Assembly: GCA_004352715.1 (NCBI GenBank)
Contig: SCFE01000064.1
Span: 863,347-927,346 of the forward strand
Length of the DNA: 64,000 nt
Origin: Hofstenia miamia
Lineage: Eukaryota; Xenacoelomorpha; Acoela
Reading direction: 5' to 3'
The position numbers and the translations under genes are program-made. Position 1 is the stretch's first letter, and the number at the start of each line of letters is the position of its first letter. The notes under the pieces were generated by a model that searched no databases, had not been told where the DNA came from, and saw nothing but the letters and a program-made list of their open reading frames with translations. Shown here piece by piece: positions 56,365 to 64,000 of this stretch.

Positions 56365-57230
56365 GTTAATGCTATCAACATCAAATGCAGGGGTGTCTTC
56401 AGGAAGGGCATTACTCCCAACTGCTCTTTCTGCCACCGATGCCCCACTTCCAAGTAGTGTGGCACAAGACATTCCTGTTGCACTGCCAATAACGCCACTG
56501 GCAAAGGAAAAAATCGAAAAAAAACAAATCCAAAACCAGTAGAGGCACCGTTAAAAAACAACTATTCGTGAATTATTTGTGATGAAGCTTATAAAGACCC
56601 CCCCCCATTAGAGGACAGGATTCAATGTGTAAAATGCGAAAACTGGTACCATGAAGCATGTGCAGAGACTGAATTAGGCAGTGACAGTTTTGTGCAACTT
56701 GTGCCGCGACGGAAAATAAAATTATTAAAAAATCAATGTTTAATTTAATTTCTTTTTAGTTATAAATGTATTTTATATGATAAATTAAATACTAATATTG
56801 TTTTCTACCAATAAAACAACTATAAGATGAATGTTGCAATCACTCAGAGTGTAGTATATAAAGAAATCTAACATATCTTCATGTATGTTCAAAGTAGCCC
56901 TAGGCAAGGGGCTACTTTGAACATCACATCTTATTGAAGATAACTCCTCAAGGAGTTAATATAATTTGATCTAGTTTGAGCTACAATTAGTTCCCATGTC
57001 TGGCTATCAATGGTGTTCAAAGAAGCCCCTTATCTCAACAGAATATTGTGAAGGGCTTCATCAAAGTTGCCATAGGTATATTACCTGTTCAAAGTAGCCC
57101 CGCACTACGGTACTGTATATATTTCAATGATCTGATGAACTATTGGGTTTTCTTAAAAAATTGAAAAATAACAAAAACTATATATTATTAATTTCAAAAA
57201 ATGAAACTAGGAAATACAAATGCACTAAAT

Positions 57231-60305
<3,075 letters not shown>

Positions 60306-61908
60306 TTGTATCTGAAAAACAGAAGATGCTCAAAATATTTACATCAATTTGAAATATAGAGCTGGGCCATGGGAACAATATTTTTAATAAATAATATCAA
60401 TAACTGTTACTATGAAATAACCCTAAATCAAAGTACAATCTATGTAGTATATAGGAATGAAAATAAAAAATATATTGATATTCAATTGAGAATAAACATT
60501 GTTTTCTCAAGTGTTTGATGAAATTATCGGCAATGAATTTAAAGTATATTTTTATAAAATTGATCCTGAAATAAGTCTAGATCAAAAAATAATGGAGTTG
60601 GGTTGGAATAGACGCCACCTGGCCATTTCAATTACAGCTTGCAATTGCTTGACTACATGTAAACACATTGGCCAATAATGGTTCAATATTTTCAATTAAT
60701 GGCGGATACCCGTCATAATTACAAAAACACTGACTAATAAAACAACTCTATCTAACGACTCTGACCATAAAATATCACACGATGTACTGCTCTACTGCAT
60801 CTGAATGCAGTTTTAGAAATGAGTTATAAAATGTGCAGAAAGTAAAGCTTATATGAAAAGCTATATTATATGATATATATATATATAAATTTGTAATAGA
60901 ATATATCCAAATACCTATCTCTGAGCCCTCACGCGAAAGTCAATCGAAAACCACATATTTATATTAACTCTGTTGGTTCCGATTAGTTAAAAAATCGGAG
61001 ATAGATTACGCATTATTCTGAAGCACCATGTACAGAGTAGAATACCTAAATCTGCAGATGACCGGATATGAGGTGGTGATTTGATACATGTATAATTGAG
61101 ATTCAAAATACTAAATATCGTTAATATGTTAATTGCAACAACTAATGAAAACTCTAATTAATAATAATAATATATTGTAAATATGAATGCATTTTGACAT
61201 TAATTATATATGTTTAAACATATAACAACTTCGTAATAGGTTTTTTTCTTTGGTTTCATAGCAATTAATAGATACACTGTCAAACACTCATACATTTAAT
61301 TTGTAAAACACTCATCTTACAAATTTGAAAGTGAATAACCTCTCTAAAAGGAAATCATGTCTGGTGAATTATACTGTCCAGATATAATGTATCCCGAAAT
61401 TATGTTGGACGGATAAAAAGCGTTCTGGAAATTAGAATTTTTACTTTTACAGTTAAAACGTACTAATTAAGCAAAAGTTAGGTACTGTATCAGCAGGGCT
61501 TATGAGCAGGCCCAGCTTTCACTCCAGAGCACATTCAAACATTTAGTTCAAGCCCCGGCTTCATTAGGATGTGGGCTACAATATATTCAAAAATATGACT
61601 ACTTGCGAAATCATTGATGTTAACAAATATTAGATAATTATTTAAAACATCCAAGAAATTTTATACAATTTTTTGTTACTCCAAGACTAATATGAATAGC
61701 TTTTCGAGAAAAAGGTTTGCAGCTGAACCTGTACGATAAACATTTGCCTCCAAAGTATTTTACATATTACAGGAGTTTCCTTCCCTGTATTTAGTTGGAT
61801 ATTATCTGTCAAAGACTTAGTAGCATTTGGGTGAAAAGTATAAATTGAGTTTTTGTATGTTTACTGTTAATATATTCATCTTAAAGTACTTTTTATATTC
61901 TCATAATT

Positions 61909-61910
<2 letters not shown>
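60306..61910. other. Upstream flank of NDUFAB1, non-coding
   Basis: This should include the NDUFAB1 promoter and 5' UTR. The ATG is preceded within 6 bases by CTGTTTTTCAG, which looks like an acceptor, so a 5' untranslated exon may lie further right. A short TA run occurs at about 60,874-60,888. Nothing else is recognised. Confidence 0.4.

Positions 61911-61944
<34 letters not shown>
61910..61944. repeat. (TAA)n microsatellite, first copy
   Basis: TAATAATAAT tract immediately before the GGGCCCTAGTGG sequence. The same arrangement recurs at 62,083-62,112. Confidence 0.85.
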
Positions 61945-61946
<2 letters not shown>

Positions 61947-62012
61947 GGCCCTAGTGGCCAAAGGGTAGAAGGCTAGACTGGGACCGCGAGGACCCCCGAC
62001 CTTACCTTCAAT
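61945..62012 (+). repeat. Partial copy of the tRNA-like head
   Basis: This is a repeat of the sequence at 62,113-62,196, but it lacks about 20 bases around the B-box-like motif. It is followed by a 21-base N run (62,013-62,033), after which the microsatellite and its flank start again. It may be unmerged overlapping contigs of two alleles, or two insertions. Confidence 0.6.
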
Positions 62013-62075
62013 NNNNNNNNNNNNNNNNNNNNNTTAATATATTCATCTTAAAGTACTTTTTATATTCTCATAATT

Positions 62076-62082
<7 letters not shown>

Positions 62083-62112
<30 letters not shown>
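62083..62112. repeat. (TAA)n microsatellite at the LINE junction
   Basis: AAT repeats end exactly where the conserved GGGCCCTAGTGG head of the retroelement starts. Confidence 0.85.
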
Positions 62113-62113
<1 letters not shown>

Positions 62114-62196
62114 GGCCCTAGTGGCCAAAGGGTAGAAGGCTAGACTGGGACAGCGACGACCCGGATTCGAGCCCGCCCCCGACCCTACCTTCAATG
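62113..62196 (+). promoter_or_regulatory. tRNA-like head with A- and B-box-like motifs
   Basis: CTAGTGGCCAAAGGG resembles a pol III A box and GGATTCGAGCC a B box (consensus GGTTCGANNCC), about 33 bases apart. The intervening GGCTAGACTGGGACAGCGAC has the look of a tRNA-derived SINE head. It cannot be folded into a proper tRNA, so I do not call a tRNA gene. It precedes the LINE and may be its 5' UTR or a SINE. Confidence 0.45.
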
Positions 62197-62251
62197 AAAG
62201 TGAAACGGAAAGAAAAGGCCCTGTCCTCAGCAGGCCTTAAATGGTCAACAA

Positions 62252-62875
62252 GTGGACTTCACAATCGGGAGTGTGGACTCGAGAAGTGGAAGTACAGGAT
62301 CCACACAGACTAATGGACAACGGCACAAGTGGACGGATGAGCAGAACAGGATAGCATTGGAGTGTTACAGAAGAAGCAGACCAGATGAGACGCGATATAG
62401 AACGAGAATGTTGGAAGAATGGAAAAAAGAAGAAACAGGATTAGAAGTTACAGAGTAGAGGCTTGTAGGTCAGGTCTGAAAGTTGAAACTGGATGAGAAT
62501 AAGGGAACAAGAAAAGCTGAACAGACGAAGCAAAAGCAAAATGAAGTGGCAGATGTAGTAGTAGTATTAGAAACAGCAGAAATCGCAGCTGTAGAAACAG
62601 AGACATCAATCAAAGAAAGGATGAAGAAAGAAATAGGTGAGAGAACTAGGTTGCCAGTACCAAGAGGCATTAAGAGAAGCAAGTTAGCAGTAGAAACAGC
62701 AAAGGTTCACAAAGTATTAGAAAGGATAGATGCTAAGAATGTAATAGAGATAAACAGGTTAGTGTATGCAGGCGCATGGGAGGTGCTGAAGAATGTAGGC
62801 ATGGAGATGAAGAAGAAAAGACAACAAGATAAGGGAGACAGAAAGTCAGATGGGAGAGAAGAATTGAGAATATAG
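62252..62875 (+). pseudogene. N-terminal DNA-binding and linker part of the R2/R4-type LINE ORF
   Basis: Reads HKWTDEQNRIALECYRRSRP, a Myb/SANT-like domain common at the N-terminus of this LINE group, then WKKEETGLEVTE. A TAG at 62,456-62,458 and a TGA at 62,477-62,479 interrupt the same frame, which continues ENKGTRKAEQTKQKQNEVAD and a charged helical linker to 62,875. CAG-to-TAG and CGA-to-TGA changes would explain both stops. A one-base shift near 62,840 moves the coding into the reverse transcriptase frame. Confidence 0.65.
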
Positions 62876-64000
62876 TGGCAAAGATTATGCAGGAAATAGG
62901 GAAGATCAGGACAAGTAAGGCGGTACAGGACAGGTGCAGGGTAGGTAAGGGGAAGACTATAGAAACTGCAAGAGAACAGCTTAAGCAGAGATTAATTGCA
63001 GAAGCTGAGAAACTGAGAAAATATAGGGCAAGGGCAAGAGACAATATGAAGTTTGAGACTCAAGAAGGAAGATTCTACAAAGAACTAGATGCAGGAGAAA
63101 AGGCTACAGCTAGTGCAGGCGAAGATGCAGTAAGGCTCTGGGAGAATATATGGGGAAGTGAGAGACCAGAGATAGAGAGTGAGCAGAAGGGGTTCAGACA
63201 AGAAGAAGTAATCACAACGGCAACGCTAAAGGAGCCTCTAAAGAAGATGAAAAATTGGAAGGCGCCAGGCAGAGATGAAGTACATGGATATTGGCTGAAG
63301 AAGTTCACAAGTGTTCATGAGAGACTAGCAGTAGCATTGGAGGAGTGTGCGGTGAGTGGGTGTCCAGAGTGGATGGTAGTGGGAAGGAAATTTCTAATAC
63401 AGAAGGACCCAAAGAAAGGCAGTGAGGCAAGCACCTTCAGGCCAATAACATGTCTGCCAACAACTTGGAAATTGCTAACTTTTGTGATTTCAAGTAGGCT
63501 GGCGTGTTACTTAGAACAGAACAGATTGATATCAGAGGAGCAGAAGGGATGTAGGACAAAGACAAAAGGATGCAAAGATCAGTTAATAGACCAGGCAGTA
63601 TTGGAGAATTGTAGAAGAAGGAAGACAAACTTAGCAATGGCATGGATAGACTATAGGAAGGCATATGACAGCATATCACATAGATGGGTATTGAGGACGT
63701 TAGAGGTTAATGGAGTTTCACGCAAATGGGTTGAGTTTCTAGGAAGAGAGATGGGAAAGTGGCACACTGAGATAGACGGGCACAGGTTGAGGTTTAGGCG
63801 AGGCATATTCCAGGGAGACAGCTTAGCACCACTACTGTTCGTAGTTAGCTTAATCCCTATCGCAGAAAAGTTAAAGAAGACAAGCATAAGGTATAAGATG
63901 GAGAAGAATGGTAGAGTAGTGAGTCACCTATGGTACATGGACGACCTGAAGATGTATGCTAGTTCAAGGAAGATGTTGCAGAAGCAAGTGGAAACATTGG
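62833..64000 (+). CDS. Reverse transcriptase of the R2/R4-type LINE, open to the window end
   Basis: The frame is open for 389 codons from 62,833 to the last base. It begins in a basic linker (IVAKIMQEIGKIRTSK) and reaches WKAPGRDEVHGYWLK. It continues FRPITCLPTTWKLLTFVISS, QKGCRTKTKGCKDQL, AWIDYRKAYDSISHRW (motif A), GIFQGDSLAPLLFVVSL (motif B) and HLWYMDDLKMYASS (motif C). YMDDLK after a His-Leu-x pair and the QKGC block are typical of site-specific LINEs with a restriction-like endonuclease. It would be joined to the Myb-like part by a single frameshift. The thumb and endonuclease lie beyond the window. Confidence 0.85.

Larger units (their letters stand above)
53497..56725 (+). pseudogene. 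Pogo-like transposase with C-terminal PHD finger, broken
   Basis: It begins MVRTYKRKQHARSYKNYTEQ with a helix-turn-helix (FNIPVGMLNNRIKGKHNEKPG, shown partly, after a frameshift) and SVAEEDTLIR. The DDE_1 domain shows YDGTNLTDVPG-like and NVFSRRGLYIL-like pieces near 54,030. An open stretch then reads FDAICFVDWFKTSYIPH, VLIGDNLSSHFN (second catalytic Asp), ISLPSNATHLMQPLDVAFFG and, past a TAG at 54,493, NLEAGFRATSLYPRHPEKVL. After the gap and a nested Polinton end come a Ser/Thr/Pro linker and a PHD finger (C-D-E-A, RIQCVKCENWYHEACA, then CATC in a shifted frame) at about 56,578-56,720. PHD tails are known in some pogo/jerky-type transposases. Stops and shifts make it inactive. Confidence 0.8.
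52919..57110 (+). mobile_element. Pogo-type DNA transposon with perfect-type TIRs
   Basis: Left end CCGTAGACCGGGGCTACTTT and right end (reversed) CCGTAGTGCGGGGCTACTTT, both continuing GAAC, form 24 bp inverted repeats with two mismatches. TA at 52,917-52,918 and 57,111-57,112 is the expected target duplication of this superfamily. The sequence TTCAAAGTAGCCCC recurs inside near both ends (about 53,149, 56,889, 57,010). A transposase gene with a C-terminal PHD finger fills it. It contains a 1,000-N gap and the end of a nested Polinton. Confidence 0.88.
62113..64000 (+). mobile_element. R2/R4-type LINE, cut by the right window edge
   Basis: 5' region, an N-terminal Myb-like frame (62,252-62,875 with two stops) and a long reverse transcriptase frame running off the end of the window. 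The strand is very purine-rich. The 3' end, endonuclease and right flank lie outside. The family call rests on reverse transcriptase motifs and on the position against a TAA repeat, the known target of the Dong element in the R4 clade. Confidence 0.75.

Noticed and set aside
62113-62196. A functional tRNA gene
   Set aside because: A- and B-box-like motifs are present, but acceptor and anticodon stems do not pair convincingly, and it is joined to a retroelement.
62470-63887. Serine/leucine-rich minus-strand frames opposite the R2/R4-type LINE
   Set aside because: Mirror of a purine-rich coding strand; no motif, and the plus strand clearly encodes reverse transcriptase.

Overview
The window looks like nuclear DNA of an AT-rich invertebrate animal. 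It has spliced genes, microsatellites, LINE, Penelope-like, Tc1/mariner, hAT, pogo and Polinton/Maverick elements, and scaffold gaps. I cannot place the species. Two host genes can be read with reasonable confidence, and nearly everything else is mobile DNA, much of it nested and broken. No operons, CRISPR arrays or prokaryotic features are present.

Left part (1-11.4 kb): the 3' end of a LINE, a 1.2 kb Tc1/mariner element with TA duplications and terminal inverted repeats, a fold-back element, an unidentified terminal exon on the minus strand, a hAT relic cut by a LINE tail, and a nearly complete LINE reverse transcriptase at 6.9-8.75 kb.

TRAIP-like gene (11.7 kb to about 29.8 kb, plus strand): a RING exon, a coiled-coil exon, a further exon with TRAIP-like residues, a small exon and a possible last exon. 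Its introns hold at least eight mobile-element remnants: LINE pieces, a hAT MITE, a Penelope-like GIY-YIG domain, Tc1/mariner relics, a pogo relic and a DD82E transposon containing another LINE. The possible last exon lies in a 2.24 kb block that appears twice in tandem, joined by a single N. This is probably an assembly artefact.

Middle part (32.5-51.2 kb): a pile of minus-strand LINE fragments, including a long open LINE reading frame at 35.1-37.4 kb. Next comes a Polinton/Maverick at 37,714-46,542 with about 400 bp inverted repeats, a 6 bp target duplication and a protein-primed type B DNA polymerase. More LINEs follow, then a second Polinton-type gene fragment.

Right part (51.2-64 kb): a Penelope-like relic split by a LINE tail, then a complete pogo-type element (52,919-57,110) whose transposase ends in a PHD finger and which was itself invaded by a Polinton. 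After it comes an intact three-exon gene for mitochondrial acyl carrier protein (NDUFAB1, minus strand). The window closes with an R2/R4-type LINE that sits against a TAA microsatellite, carries a tRNA-like head, and runs off the right edge.

Several assembly gaps (mostly exactly 1,000 N, plus five single-N joins flanked by direct duplications) limit what can be concluded about structure.
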